From the NCBI RefSeq assembly GCF_022539315.1, contig NC_066317.1:51812435-51876434 (forward strand): a stretch of DNA of 64,000 nucleotides, in the 5' to 3' direction. Under the pieces are notes generated by a model that was not told the origin of the DNA, searched no databases, and saw nothing but the letters and a program-made list of their open reading frames with translations. Position 1 is the first letter of the stretch. Every line of letters starts with the position of its first letter. Below, piece after piece: positions 39,801-53,640 of this stretch. Position numbers and translations under genes: made by a program. The stretch comes from Serinus canaria. Its lineage: Eukaryota; Chordata; Aves; Passeriformes; Fringillidae.

Positions 39801-40841
39801 CCATAGTGTTAGATTCCAAACTTAATCTAAAATTAGAAGGCTCTTTCAGGTGAGAAGCATTGTTAAAAGACACTTTAAGTCACTAAAGTAAACTCAAACA
39901 GTTTGGTTTCGTCTTCTCTACAGAAGATGTATGGTGAAGGAGAGCATGTACTGAAATTTTACTGGGCTAAAAAAATCATTTTTTAATTAGTCTGCAACAT
40001 TTTAAGTGCCTGGTGTAGAAGAAGCAGGCATTTTTGCTCCTTCACTTTCTCATGATTGCAAGTTTATCCTTACTCTTCATTTTTTAATTGCTTTTCCCCT
40101 TAAATGACTGTAAATACAAACATTTTTTTCCCCAGGTTACCACCATCTGATGGAAAAATCTTTTCATATGAAAACTGCAGCATGTCCAGTGACAAGCCCT
40201 ACTTGGGAACAAGCTACTTTGTACTGAATAGATAAAGTTTTGTTTAAATGAAATTACATTACGTACATGTGTAAAAACCACAAGAGGCAAAAAGCCCAGG
40301 GACTTGCATCATGCAAAATAGACACTTCTGTGAATATGGACTGATGAGCAAATATAAATGCTGATATTCAATCAACACAACCAAAATCTGCTTGTCTGTG
40401 AGCCAACCAAGTGAGCTGCCAGAAACTAGCAGGTGAGCTGGCAGAAAACTAATTTTTATTCAGAAGACTATTTTAATACTCTCTGTAAACTGCATTATAG
40501 ATATCTCAAGACACATATATCCCCTTGCACATAAAGTCACATTAGCAAAAAAAGTGAGATGCATTTCTATTCAAGAAGTTGAATTTATAGTGAGGAATAG
40601 GTACATAATGTTCTGATGTTCAGTTTGCTGAGCATTTCTGGGCTATCAGTTTCAGAAAACTATGCACCTTCATCTTTAAATAATAAGAAGTCTACTTATT
40701 CTGTATTTATATGTTATATGTAAGGATATTAGCAGATGAAAAATATCAGGCTAGATTACTCCATTTCTAAAATTTAGACTTCAGAGCACAACCTATGTTA
40801 CTGATGTTGAAATATATGAAACACAGCTCATAATATGTCCT
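36886..40841. other. AT-rich DNA without a supported gene
   Basis: No identified repeat or RNA gene. The frames at 37944-38288 (+, 114 codons) and 38429-38668 (+) have no recognisable domains. I treat them as chance or as unclassified sequence. Confidence 0.5.
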
Positions 40842-40939
40842 TCTAGTGACAGGTGTCTGCCCATGGCAGAGGGATTGGAACTACACAACAAGTCTTCTCC
40901 AACCTAACCCAAATTCTATGATCCTATGATCCTGTGATT
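40842..40939 (+). mobile_element. CR1 LINE 3' end, strongly 5'-truncated
   Basis: About 98 bases remain. They contain the CR1 3' untranslated block TCTGCCCATGGCAGAGGG and ATTGGAACTA, and end in three tail units, ATTCTATGAT, CCTATGAT and CCTGTGATT. No coding sequence is left. Short copies of this kind arise when reverse transcription stops soon after starting at the 3' end. Confidence 0.88.
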
Positions 40940-43439
40940 TTCATATCTTTATATTTACATATGTTATGTTTATATTTCTATATAACTTAGCAGTATAATT
41001 CAAAAATTATTTATGAAATATTAGAATCTGTATCCTCATTTCAAGAAGGAATAAATGAAGCATTCAGGGCTTAATTAACCTTTTAACCAAACTGTCAGAT
41101 CAGGAAAAATTGAACAAAGGTAGATATAACGAATTAAGAGAGATTAATGAAGTAAAAAAGAATGATTTCAGAAATTCTAACATGACTCTTCATTAATTTC
41201 TATGTATACCAGTTGGAACATCATTATTTTCTTATTTACAGGAAGAGATTTTACAAGAAATAGAACATATCTACGAGAAGCATCATAAAATAAAGCAAAT
41301 CCAGGGCCATGGTAAACTGTACAGACCTGTTTCATGCTTATGACACAGACATGCTGATCAACACTGGCATAAACTCTTCCAAAATATTTATGATACTGAG
41401 CTGCTGTGAAAAAATTTTTGAAGGAAACAAAATGTTACAATGAAAATAAATATGGAAAAAGAATAGGCAGAAATATGCACATGAGACATGGTTTTTTGTG
41501 AAAAAAGTCCTATCAGTTCCTGTGTTTTAAACAGAGAGGAAAACCACCTAAAATTGCATTACTGGGTTCATCAAAATTTTAAACGACTGTCTTTGGTTTC
41601 TATTTAAAATGATTGGTGATTTACTATCAGTTTTAACATCAGGAGTTTGAAGAAAGATTACAAATCTATGAAGATGATACAGAACCACCTACATTTTTAG
41701 GTTCTTAGAATAGGAGAAATTGAGGTAAATTATTCCTATTTACTAAGTAGTCTGCAAAATCTTGTTTGGTGAGACAGAAAATATTAATCAAGTAAGCTTT
41801 GTAAGATGTCAGAGAACCAAAACACCTTAGAAACAAATTGGAACACTTTTTATTCCCCTTGAAATTTGCTTAGAGGGGGAGACTGAATATCTTGTAAAAC
41901 TGTGCATTTTCTGAAAGCTTTCCTGTATTGTAAACGATGACCTAAAGATAAACCTAAACTTTGTGGGAATTGTTGATGAAGCACTGCCATCTTTTGGTTG
42001 TACAAATACGGAATATGGAGGAAGGATATAATTGTCATTGAAATAAGGACATAGGCTGAAATCATCAAAGTATTACTTTATTCTAGCTTTGGTCTACTTT
42101 GCTTGTCTAGATAATTGGCTGAAATTGTCCCCTTATATTCTTCAGTATATCCTAATTTCACCATCCTATCAGTCAAAGTAATACCCCAAAATGTCATGAA
42201 GATTTTGTTGGTTTTAACAGAAAATTGACAGCCTTGGTTAAAGGGGTTTTCTGTACTTTTTTTTAATTACACTTGTCTTTACTTTTTTTTCCCCAAAATA
42301 GATTAGCAAGGTAAATTTTATTACAAACTAGACAAATTTTGAAATTTATAAACATAATAAATACTAATGTGGATAACAATTATTGTGTGTAGGAATTATC
42401 TAAGACCTAGTTGGTGACACTAAAATAATATGTGTTTTATATTAAAAGCAATACAAATTTTTCTCCATTCCTTAAGTTATAAATCTAATACTGATATTCT
42501 AAGATTTAGTGCTATCATAGCATTCTGTTTCTTGACTAAGGATTTTTGCCACTTACCTATTTAACAGTTTTCAGAGGACACACAATTTTAAGTAAAGAGT
42601 ATAGAAATACAAGAGAATAATTTTTCTGCATGTGGAAGTAGTTGACATATTTTTTAATTTAGTAGAAATGCAAAAAGTGCAGTATATGCTTTAAATATGT
42701 AAGCTCAATATGATTCTGTTTTAAAATATATAATCAATTTATATCCAATCTTACTGTCAGATTTTACCTCTTTTTAAATGCAATATTAGTGTCATAAGCC
42801 AATATAAGCAAATTTCTAGAAGAATAAATAAGATTTTCACAGGAATATTAATATTTTACCCCTCAAAAATTACATTTAAAAACTTATGTCCCACTGAAGT
42901 ATTGCAAAATTAACAATTAAAGGTCTAAAGTTATCAACTGGCTCACCTCAAATGCAAATGAATTAAAATTTCTGCTTGTAAGAAATCATATCTTTATGCA
43001 GCACTTTCAAGCCTAATTTGAACAGAAAGAGATGGGAATTCAGCCATATGCCTAAGACTTATGATGTGACATTTCTCCTGATAACTCCAACATGGGCAAA
43101 AGTGTGAAGTGCGAAATATGCGTGCACTGCTATGGAGTGACTATCAGCACACTTGTGAGAAAATTCAGTCAACATGTAACATTTGGAAGGTCAGAGGCCT
43201 GTGATATGGAAATCAAATAATTATCTAATGCTAAATGAAAGATGAGAAGCTTTGAAGGTTTTTTTTTTTTTTAATTAAGACAAGAAGCTTCTGCACATCT
43301 GCTGCCCAAGATAGTGATAAAAAAGCCAACATCAACATTTGGCAGGTGAGAACAATTGTTACCTCATTTCAGATAGACTGGTACTGCTGGTACAGAAAGC
43401 TGCAGGTGAGACCAACTGCTGATAGAGGAGTCTCCAGAA

Positions 43440-43750
43440 GTCTGAGTTCTGAGCAGAACAGCCTTTTCTGGGCATGTCTCATTCTCCCTTCTTGTGGTCC
43501 AGCATATTTCTGGGTGTAACTCCATCCTCTCACCTAGTCCAAGTGATCTCCTCCATTCTTGCTCTACAGCCTGCTCACATGGGCACCATTGGGTTCCTGC
43601 ATGCGACACTGCACGGGCTCCAGACCAGGGAGCCAGCTGCACTCCTGCCACCACTGCACAGGAGCAGAGCTTGCAGATAACCACAGTTCAGAAGCAACTC
43701 CCTGTGTGGGTTCATTTGCAACAAGAAGGTACCAGGTGCTAAGTACAAAG
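43440..43750. other. GC-richer island, unclassified
   Basis: This stretch stands out from AT-rich flanks. Open frames occur on both strands: minus 43364-43684 (106 codons), plus 43474-43680, 43494-43742 and 43559-43855. I recognise no protein family, CR1 or LTR landmark. It could be an old ERV or LTR piece, an exon of a noncoding RNA, or unique sequence. Confidence 0.4.
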
Positions 43751-46587
43751 AACTTCAGAGGTACCTCTCAAGAGGCAGAGATTTCTTCTGCAAACCAGAT
43801 TGAAGCAAGTCATGTCTACCCCACTGGTAAGAATACAGTATTTGGAAATCTTTGAATTAAAAAAAAAATACCTTTTCAGAACTTTGCTTTTATATAAACA
43901 GGAAAAGATTATATTTATGAAGGACACAGTCTTTCTGAAATAAACTAGATAGGTCGTCTTCCATATTTCCTCTAGATGACAGGAAAGGATATGAGTTAGT
44001 ATGAATGTGTTTTCATTGCACAGAGGGGCTGGAAGGTTTAAGTCACTAAAAACGTCATGCAGAAAAAATCTGAAAAATGGAGACTAAATTTCAGGGGTTA
44101 AATGAAGGCTGAGCAATATCAAATATTCTGAATAAATGAATAACAGACGAGTCACATTTCAGTTTCTAGATCCTATTCTGTCAGAATAAAGAAATTAGGT
44201 AGTCTATATGCACAGAGGATACTTTGCCATTAAGTGTTGTAGATTTTAATACTGAAATTGCTAAGATCTATCATTTGTTCTTTAAATTGTTCCACATTGT
44301 TGTCTTCTTTTTTCTTTTTTTATTTCTTTTACTGAAGGGATACTCACTATTTACCAGAGAACTGAGTTTTTATAAATGTTTCTGAGGATTAAATGTGGAA
44401 AAAATTTTTGGCTGAGAGTTCTAGGGAATATGAATACATGAGGAAATTACAAATGAGAAGTTTAACGAGGAAAAAGTGGGAACACCTGCACACTTTCAGT
44501 ACTTGCAGGCTGATTTATTTCATTCTCAATATGCATACACAATTCTCACTAACAAAACTGGAGTAACACCTATATATTTAGTAAAAAAATAGCTGTGAGT
44601 GTTTCTGTCACTTCCCTAGGTATCATCACCATTTCAGGCAATTTCTGTATGAGAGGGACATAATGAGACTGCTAATAAATCTTCTCTTTTTACCTGGATT
44701 TATAAGTGAGCAGTCACTTAGGAATACACTTCTGGTCCTGGTTTCCAGTGAGCAGTTGGCCCAAGTTTCCACATAAAAACACTTGAATGAATATTTCCAA
44801 ATGTTAATATATGCACACCAGTATTGAAGTTGATTGTTTATATGCATCAGAACATCACTGTTTCATCATGCAAGAAGTTTATAACAGAAAAAAATAATCT
44901 CAATTTTTTATATTTAGAAGACAGAACTGAGAAATAAAAAGGGTATTAAATACACCTCTAAAACCTCTAGCTCCCAGAAAATGAGAATCCGTATTTGCCA
45001 ATCTTGAATAGTCTTTCCCTAAGCATTTTTTGTTGGCCACTGCATGGACAGGTTGCTGTGCCAGATAAATCTTTAGTTTGTCTCAGCATGTTCATCTCTT
45101 ATGTATGAATAGGAAGTTCTATGTAGTTACACTTGAAGGGACAGCAGAGAGCCAAGATCTTAAAAATTTGCTTCCTAAGTCTTAGGAGTTGAATTTAACT
45201 CCAGTGCATTGGTCTTCTTCAGTAAGAACATTTTCTTTAATAAAACTGCTTGAAGTTTCCAATTATATGGATGAGCTACTTCTCAGTGCAGAATGACCAG
45301 TACACTCTTTTATAAAGGCATTGAAATTCTTATATGAAAGCAAAAAACCTTATGAAACTGAATACTGAAACTGTCATGGCAATATTAAAGAGTGCACAAG
45401 GAAGCAAGCAAATGTCAGTGGTTTGCTCACTACCATAAGGGAACAATTTTCTTCCCTTATTTTTCTCTCATGCATTTTTATGTTTCCAGAGTATCTCTGA
45501 GAAATTTTAACTTAACTGTTATGTACCTTATTTTCCTCTTTCAAATCCTCATCTTAGATAGGTTAAAGTCAAGTAAAAGGCTTCCACTGGCCCTAGATGG
45601 TTTGCAGTATGGTTTAAAATTACCAACATCATCACCTAACAGGAAAGTTAGTGCAAAATTTCAGACGTTCACCTTGCTCATTTAAAATATAGAACTAATT
45701 TGATGACTTTTCCTAATGATTCCTAACTTGTGATGCTGGAAAAAGTTTTCATGCTCTCCCTAAAGTGATGGATTGCCATCTCAGAAAAGCACGCTGATCG
45801 AGGACCATGGTGATATGTAGCAAAAAAATTATTAGATTGCTATGAAAAAATGAAAATGCCACCAAAAAACAAATATAAAAGTCTCTGTTCTGCAAAATTT
45901 GACAGGATCAGTAAGCTCATATAGATGGGGAGGTTTTTTGTGGAGTATTTTATAAACTAGAGAAAAGAAGACTTTTAAGAAAGTTTGACAGGAAATACAG
46001 ATAATATTAGTTACTTAAATGAGACTGGCTAAGTAAAAGAGCTTTAATATGCATATAGAAAAGGATCATTTGCCTGTAAGAAAAAGTGAGCATTAATTTT
46101 TTTTAGATAAAATTAAAAGAAAATATGAGCAAAACAAATGTCCATAAATAAAAGTTTGTTTCTTAATTTGTGTTAGGAATATATTAAGTGGAGACGTGTG
46201 GTCGTTTTGCTTTTCCAATCCATTTTGATTCTTAACAATTCTTTTCATTATTTGGTTAAGGGGTTCTGAGCTTATCCAATGTCTCTGTAATTCTACTTTG
46301 AAAGAAAAGTGAGATGTTTTCATTTATTTTAAGAAATGATTTATGTATTTAAAGAAAATTAGATAACCACCAACCTTAATTTTAAAGTAGAACGCACTGT
46401 TTAAACAGAGAACGAGACAATTTGTAAATGCACATCTTTCCCCGAAACACTTTGTGGCAGAAGTAAAGCCTGGAAACTCTCTGGGTAAACTCCAGACAGT
46501 ATGCTTCCAGTATCTTGGAAAATGCACTTTCCAAGTTTTCCGTAATCCAGATGTCTGAGATGTTGTTCTCTTGTCATCAACCATTAG

Positions 46588-46625
46588 GAAAAAAAAGAAA
46601 GAAAAAAAGAAAAAAAAAAGAGATT
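46588..46625 (+). repeat. Polypurine (A/G) tract
   Basis: A run of about 38 purines made of GAAAA-like units follows AACCATTAGG. Such low-complexity tracts are common in vertebrate DNA; it may be the decayed tail of a retrotransposon, but nothing upstream is recognisable. Confidence 0.7.
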
Positions 46626-49600
46626 TCTAAATTTTTTAAATATGTGTGAATGAAAAAATGGGTTTAGATACCATGGAGTCGTGCAGAATAATCTGGAGAA
46701 AGTCGATCCTCCTTGTACCTGGTATCTTATGTGAACTGGCACTTCCAAATCCTTTTGCAAATTTCTCTAAGGTTACTTCTCTGAAGTAGAAGCAGTTTCT
46801 GGGGGGTCTGTAGTAGGCCTTTGCAACTGTAAATAGTAAGCATTCAAGCACTTTATTGTGTTTGAAATATTCGACCCAATTCAGGAACTGCTTGTGTGCT
46901 GGGAATGGTATATAGTAGCTCTGGGTTCTGTTTTGTTTTGTTTTCCTTCTCAGTAAAAGAAAACAACTCATCAGCACTTAGGCATTTTTGTTTATTGGAA
47001 ATGTGACAGGTTTGGGTAGAAATAACTGAGTAGAAAAAAAAATAAAGGTAATGGTATTGTATGCCATTAACTTTTGGAAACACAGTTTTTCTGCTTCTTC
47101 ACAAAAATTCTGTGAAAAGAATGTTCTACATAATTACTGACATTGATTACATATTCACACCTTTGAACACCTTAAGGGAAAATAAGTTGAAAGAAAAGCA
47201 TTCTGAATTTGAAGTGGATATGTAGTCAAGAGTGAAAATAAAAGTGAAGCAGACATTTGCCTAGTAGGTAGTTTTCAGAAAAAAAAATCTACTTAGCCTT
47301 CTATGAAACAGATGGGATATTTGTCTCTCTCTGAAGTAAGAAAATGCATCTGCTTTATTCATCCCTTCTTCTTCTAGGCTTATAAAACATGCCTGTGTGC
47401 TAGGGAAGCTGTGAAATAGAAGGTGAATAAGTTCAGAAATGCAGAGTAAGAAATACACAGTCAAATAGGAATAGTCCTTTTGATTTCCACACAGATTTAT
47501 GCATTAAAAGTTGATGGGTGGTTTAACCTTTCACACTCTGCTCTGGTTGCCCATGTCGTGCACCTTCTGTAATCTTACAGCTGCCATTACAGAGCTACCT
47601 CACCTGAGCATCTTGGGGAGAAATTTGAGTTTTCAAAAAACCTTTGGTTGATTTAAACATCTATGTTCAAATAGGCAGGAAATGACCAGCCTCTCCATGG
47701 AATAAAGTATTCATGTTCAGAATGAATGACAGACTCCTTTTACAACTCCCTGTGGGATTTACAGCTTTGCTGTAAGAAAAGTTATTCTTCACAGTGAGAT
47801 ATCAGAGATCTCTTGTGTGTGAGTATTCAAGGGTAGCACTCATGCCATGAAGGATTCAGACCTTACCACTGCATACAGCACCAGAACAAATTAAACAAGG
47901 TGTTTTACCTTCTATTTTCCAGGGCTTTTAAATGAATATTGACATTCTTTCTGGAAGCTGTGCTTTACTGAAACACAAATTCTTGAAATCAGTGTGGGTA
48001 TAACAGATTAAAAAAAAAATAAATATAAAAATAATAAATATAAAAACCCTACTGTATGAAGGAAAGAAGTGATTTTATTTATACATATACACAGTGATCA
48101 GAGGATTTCTGACTTCTGTGGACATTTCAATCTGCTTAAGTGCATAAATCATAAACTGTTAAATTAACATTTGATAAACATTTTTAAGAATTCTGTGCTA
48201 ATTATTTTTTATAAGTTTTGATGCTATTTCTATATACATATCTATCTACCAAAATATTTATTGAAATGATTTAAGCAGTAAGACTGTAAGATTCTAGAAC
48301 TGAGAAGGCTATTGTGAAATCACTGCGTCTAAATCTTAGATCTTCCTTCTGGAACAAGGTACAACCATCCTCACAAGGACTGTGGGCAAGGAAAAAATTT
48401 GCAGTCTGCTCTCATTTTTTGGAGTAAATAATGTGTCCCAGGAAGACAGATAATTTTATTAGAAGTGCATTACACCACAGCTACAATGTTGTTATTGTGA
48501 CACCACAGTTGTGCCACAATCAGGTGCTAATTAGAAGAAACTAACTGTATTACACAAATACACCAAAACCAAGCACAAGCAGACAAAATCAAATAACACA
48601 ACTGTTTCTTGAGTTTCTTGCTTTCCTCCTACATCCATTAAAACCAGTGAAATTCAGGGGAATTGGAAGTAAATTACTAATTAGTTTATAAATGTTTTCC
48701 TATGTCAGCTGTTTTTACCAGTATGGCATGAAAATTATGCTAGAAAACTCTTTATTAGGTTAATATACATGTTTAAATAAATTTTAAGTTACCATATTTG
48801 TGATAACAAGTTAAATTCAGAGGGCAGATACTGGAGAATATATGAAATATTAATCCTAAAAAACCCAGAACACTTTTAAAAGTAAATGTTATTATAAATA
48901 GAAGCTGAAATCTCTACAACTGTAAATTCATTAACGCATATCAGCACAATGGAACAAGAAAGTTTATCTGACAGGTATGGAAAAATTGAATAACAACACA
49001 ACAGAAGAAAACAAACCCCTTACAAATGGCTGTTCAATTAAATCTAAAAATAATCTGAATTATCTGCTTTCCTTTTAGACCTTCCGTGGCATGTTATTGA
49101 TAGTAGATACTCTTAGAACCTTAAAAGTTACTTATTCAGTGATGGTTACTGCTCTGACTCTAGAATTTTTAAAGAAGCATATTATAGAAATAATAAAACT
49201 ACAAGCCCATATTTTATCTACATAAGATTAACTATGCAAATTGTTATCCAAATGCATACACAGCAGAGCAGTCATTAACATTAAGCTGGCTACATATTTA
49301 TATGTGTTCACTAGTGGCCATGTCCTGCACTCTTTGCTTACAAGATATATATTCATATATACAAAATTCTGCAAATTAAAGTTCAAGGAAGGGCATCTTC
49401 ATGCAATTTGTGGCAAGTGGGAAAACAATCTAAGATAAAGAAGCACTTGAATGCTCTGCTTTTTCTTGTTTTATCTTTTGAAAAATACCAATCACTCAAA
49501 ATAACACTTTGGTGAATATGCTTTTTTTTTCATTTCATGCCTCCTTAGATTATGGGGATTGATTGACTGAATTCTACAGGTCTTCCTACAACAGGGTGAT

Positions 49601-50783
49601 GTGTTCTAAGAATATTTTTTTTCTCTGTGGCACATTGAATTAACACCTATTTAAGTAAATGGAAAAATTAAAAGTTGGACCTTCTACTTGAATGCTAGGA
49701 CACTAATAGGAAATGTGGATAATCATGCTTCTTTCAAAAAAAAAAAAAGCCCTTCAAATGAGACAAATCAGCTGGATGGCTAAAATACTAACTATTGAGC
49801 CATTGGCTGCATGGGGCTTTCCTCTTGATGGGAAAAGCTTTGATAGTGAGAAATCACACTCTCTGATGTAATGTATAGCTCTAACAAAGAATAAACTGCA
49901 AAAGGCATTGAATTTGCTCAGGAAAGATAGGCCAATAATTTTTCATGGAGGTGTATTTCCAGCCCAGAGGCTGGCATTGTTGCCATCTCTGAAGGTCATC
50001 AGAAGAGTACCTAAACAGAAAGGCAGAGGACATCCCAAAAAGTACCAGGACTGAAGCTTTGGTAGAAAGCCAAGAGTTTTTTGGTTTTTCTTTTTTTTGG
50101 GGTTTTTTTGGTGGGTGTAAGAACTGGCTGAAATAATGTTTCAGCCTTTGAATGAGTAAATTGCCTCCTCTTGTTTACCCTTTCCAGGATCAGGAAGAAA
50201 AACATTTTTGGATCCTTTGTAAATCGATAGAACTGCAGCCAAAATTTGTGGATGCATATGATTAAACTCTATCTTGAAAGAAACAATTCAGTAAGACCGT
50301 CAGAAAATATAAAGAGAATTATTTGGAAGGAAAGCATAGTAAAATAACAAGAAGAAAATAATATTTCCTTTCTAATGAGTCAACAACCAGTATAGTATTT
50401 CTAGAAGTCAGACCTGTGATAATGTATATTTTTCATTATTTTAATCTCTGCCATTTTTTTGGCTTTTATAGATATAAATGCAATTTTGAATCATCTGCCT
50501 TTCTATTGCACTCCTGCCCTTTCTTCTTCCTCCTTACTTTGTATTACTCTTTCATTCCCCATCCAGGGTAGCTTCAAATTAAAAGAAGTTTCATCAACTA
50601 GCAATATGAAAATATCAATAAAAACAGGAAAAGGGGAATCAAGATAGAGGACAAAAATAATTAAAATCAATGCATACATATAGAGTATGTGGTGAAATTA
50701 AAAATCCCCAAAAGAGAAACTGATGAGAAAATACTCCTTTCCAGTTATGTCTTGATCTCAGTTAGGTCGTGTTTTATTTATTT

Positions 50784-51217
50784 GCTCAGAAGGCTGGAGG
50801 ATCTCTCCTATAAAGACAGGCTGAGAGCATTCAGGTTGTCCATCCTGGAGAAGAGGGGGCTCCAGGGAATCCTTATAGCACCTTCCAGTAGTAAAAGGGC
50901 CTACAAGAAAACTGGAGAGGGTTTTTTTTACAGAAGGGTGTAGTGATAGGACAAGAGGCAATGGCTGTAAACTGGAAAAGGCTTTGTTGAGGTGTGATAT
51001 TATGAAGAAATCCTTCAGCCTCAGGGTGGAGAGGCACTGGAACAAGTTGCCCAGCGAAATGATGGATGCTGGAAGAGTTCAAGACCAGGTTGGATGGGGC
51101 TCAGAGTAAGCTTGTCTAGTGGAAGGTGGTCCTGCCTATGGCACGAGATTGGAACAAATTGATCTTTAAGGTCTCTTCCAGTTCAAATGATTCTATGGTT
51201 CTGTGATTCTATGATGA
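50784..51217 (+). mobile_element. CR1 LINE fragment, 3' end with tail
   Basis: The element reads on the plus strand, from the last part of ORF2 through the 3' untranslated region to the tail TTCTATGGTTCTGTGATTC. Landmarks include CTCTCCTATAAAGACAGGCT at the start, GTAGTGATAGGACAAGAGGC in the middle, and AGGTTGGATGGGGCTC and CCTGCCTATGGCACGAG near the end. The 5' end is truncated near 50784. It covers the segment that is missing from the copy at 30061-30845. Confidence 0.92.
50797..50943 (+). pseudogene. CR1 ORF2 C-terminal remnant
   Basis: The frame encodes LEDLSYKDRLRAFRLSILEK and then GLQGILIA and GEGFFYRRV, the well-known C-terminal end of CR1 ORF2 after the reverse transcriptase core. 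It stops early at 50943 through a shift or stop relative to the family. Similarity continues at DNA level (SDRTRGN-like and RHWNKLPSEM-like codons in other frames) to about 51110. It is non-functional. Confidence 0.85.
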
Positions 51218-52086
51218 TACTGGGATTTTTTGCATAAGTCATTTAACTACAGGGGTTTTTTATCAACAGAATGAAGATAAAAGCTAAGGCATGACCAGCT
51301 GGCTGTCTGAATGCAACCTTTTAGCATGTTGGTCACAGTACAACTGGTATCATTTAGACATCAAAAAATTAAACCACCTGATGAGTACAGTATAAATGCC
51401 CAGCCTAAATACATTTAAGATAGTTCAAATATCTACAATATATAGTAGATAGTTCAAGTAAGCACAGTCTAATACTGTAACTTAAAATACTTTTCCAAGA
51501 ATTTTGTTTTAATCCAAAGGTCAAGCTTAGAGAAAGCTGTATTTCTTTCCTAAGAAAATAAAATAATACAAAGAAATGAGAAAGCAAAGAAATATATTTA
51601 TAATATAAGAAAGGTTCTTGTTTATATCAGAAAGAGCAGTGTCAGACCACAGAAATGGAGATCCAAACTGCACTTGAACAAAGTCATTAAATTACGCAGT
51701 CTCTAAAGTGTGAGAGGAGCAGCTATTGAGCTAGCACATGGTATATAGGAATAAACTATTCTCTACATGTACATATAACTGAATCCAAGATTGTTGGTAC
51801 TCTTTGCAAAATTTTTGCTCTATGGATAATATTTTTCATTTAGACTTGGTCATCAGAAGCTCCAGAGTTAGCTTTCATAGAAAAGGCATTAGAGGGTGAA
51901 TCTGAAAAAGTTAAAACGGGAGAACTGCAAAATACCTACTCCACCAACAACCAGTCAAAAATTAATCAATCAATAGAGTTCTAGTTTCTGTGTGTGTATA
52001 GTGTTACATAAACTAGTTAAAATGTAGTGAATGATCCCTTCAACATATTTTTAAAGCATTCTTCATCACAGACTGAGAAGTCTCTT

Positions 52087-52403
52087 TTAGAGGCACTTGT
52101 AGAGAATTTGTTCAATTGGCCAACCGAAAGCATCCAACAGACCCAAGGCTGCCACAGCTCCATGCCCTCCAGGTCCAGCCCACAGTAAGTCTGCATTGTA
52201 AAAACCCATTTTCTGGCAGGGAACAAGTGACAGCATCTCCACAAAAAGTAGCACAGACCCCATGGGCAGGGGTTTGTCCCTGGCTGTGCTGGCCATTGCA
52301 GATTGCCTGGGAGCCTCTGCCAGGGGCTGCCAGCAGGACAGGAATGCCCCCAGCCACGCTGACACTGCTCTGGTCCTCAGCTACTGTTCACAAGCCATAC
52401 TGA
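52087..52403. other. GC-richer island with frames open on both strands, unclassified
   Basis: Minus-strand frames at 52087-52365 (92 codons) and 52112-52357, and a plus-strand frame at 52116-52403, all stay open because the stretch is GC-rich. I recognise no domain. Absence of CR1 or LTR landmarks leaves an unknown repeat, a noncoding exon or a pseudogene fragment as options. Confidence 0.4.
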
Positions 52404-53279
52404 GTAACAGGCACTGAGATGTTAGCCCAGCTGCAAACACATTCTGGGGAACTTCTCATGGGCATAGCTTGTCTTCTCAATGTGGAACTTTAAAGCTGTT
52501 GCTGCAGCAACAAAGAGAATTTCCTAAGTAGTGATGAAATACAAGCAAACAGAAATAAAATCCAGCTGTTATTTTTTTTTTTTTTAATACAAGATGTTGT
52601 GTTTCTGTACTGTGAGAATCTTTAGGTGACCTGTTAGCAGCTTCAGAGGTAGAACTGCAGAAAAAGACAAGTCTTACCATAGAAAACTAAGCTAATTCAG
52701 CACATAAGGGTTACGAGGAGCTGAGCAGAAGAACTAACTAAGCAAGGGACATGGTGTACTCTTAAAGTAAAATTTCAGCACATCTTTACAGAATTAACTG
52801 ATTATTCTACTGTTGTTCATGACAGGTCGTGGGATCTTATGACAAGAGAATGAAGGCTGAATTAAATTTAATTATTTGATTAATATTAATTATATCTGGC
52901 TGCCATGAGTGCACAGAAGTTCACAGTGTAGGCCAGAACTCTTACTGATATTGCCCATATGATGGCTGCACCTACTGTGTTTTTCTTCACTGGTGTCTTA
53001 AAAATAAATAGTCTTTTATGAAATGAAGGTGCTGACGTAAAAGGATAGGGAAAATCAGAAGACTAAAGGAAAAATTGCTAAATGTGCTTCCTTTGCAAAA
53101 CTAATGCATACATTTAAGTGAAAAAAAATCTTCCAGAAAAATGTTATCAGTCACAAGAACTATGAAGACTAAGCAACTTGAAACATAACTTGCTGATGGC
53201 AAAATTGGATGTATAAATGGTATCAATTATATAAAAATAATAAATATCCATTATCCGCATAGAGTAACTAGGAGTAACT

Positions 53280-53640
53280 GGGCAATGGCCCCAGTCAGTC
53301 TCCCCTGACCCCTTTCTAGGATGAACACACTCCCCCTTACACATATCCCTCCCAGTCCCTGAGTTCAGAGGCTCGAGTTAAGCTCAGATCTGAATGTCAC
53401 ATCTCTGCTTGAACCCTGCCATGGGTGTCCCCCAGCTCAGTCCTGCTCCTGCCCACCCTGATGTGCTGGCTCTGCTCCCCAGACTGATCCCTGACCTCTC
53501 TCATCACCTCCCTTTGTCCCGTGCTGATTGTGCACTGCTGGGGCCGTCCTGCTCTGCTCTGCTTCCCTCTTAGGGTGGCACAGCCCTGCCTGCCCTGGGC
53601 CACCATCCCATCCTTGCACTCCTCCCTGTCTCTTATAACT
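53280..53640. other. GC-richer island, C-rich on plus strand, unclassified
   Basis: The plus strand is strongly pyrimidine-rich (many CCC and CTGC words) with sharp change to AT-rich DNA on both sides. Minus-strand frames at 53397-53606 and 53437-53619 are of biased composition and unrecognised. Edges are abrupt, which suggests an inserted element, but I find no TG...CA ends, tail repeat or duplicated target. Confidence 0.4.

Larger units (their letters stand above)
40940..50783. other. About 9.8 kb of AT-rich DNA without a supported gene
   Basis: A GC-richer island at about 43440-43750 is listed apart. Otherwise I see a purine-rich (GAAAA)n tract at 46588-46625, an A-rich run at 48006-48045 and a T/G tract at 50076-50118. 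The minus-strand frames at 46324-46584 and 46636-46977 resemble no known family. Confidence 0.5.

Noticed and set aside
46636..46977. 113-codon minus-strand frame as a gene
   Set aside because: No recognisable domain, residue composition follows the AT-rich DNA, and a frame of this length is expected by chance in a window of this size.
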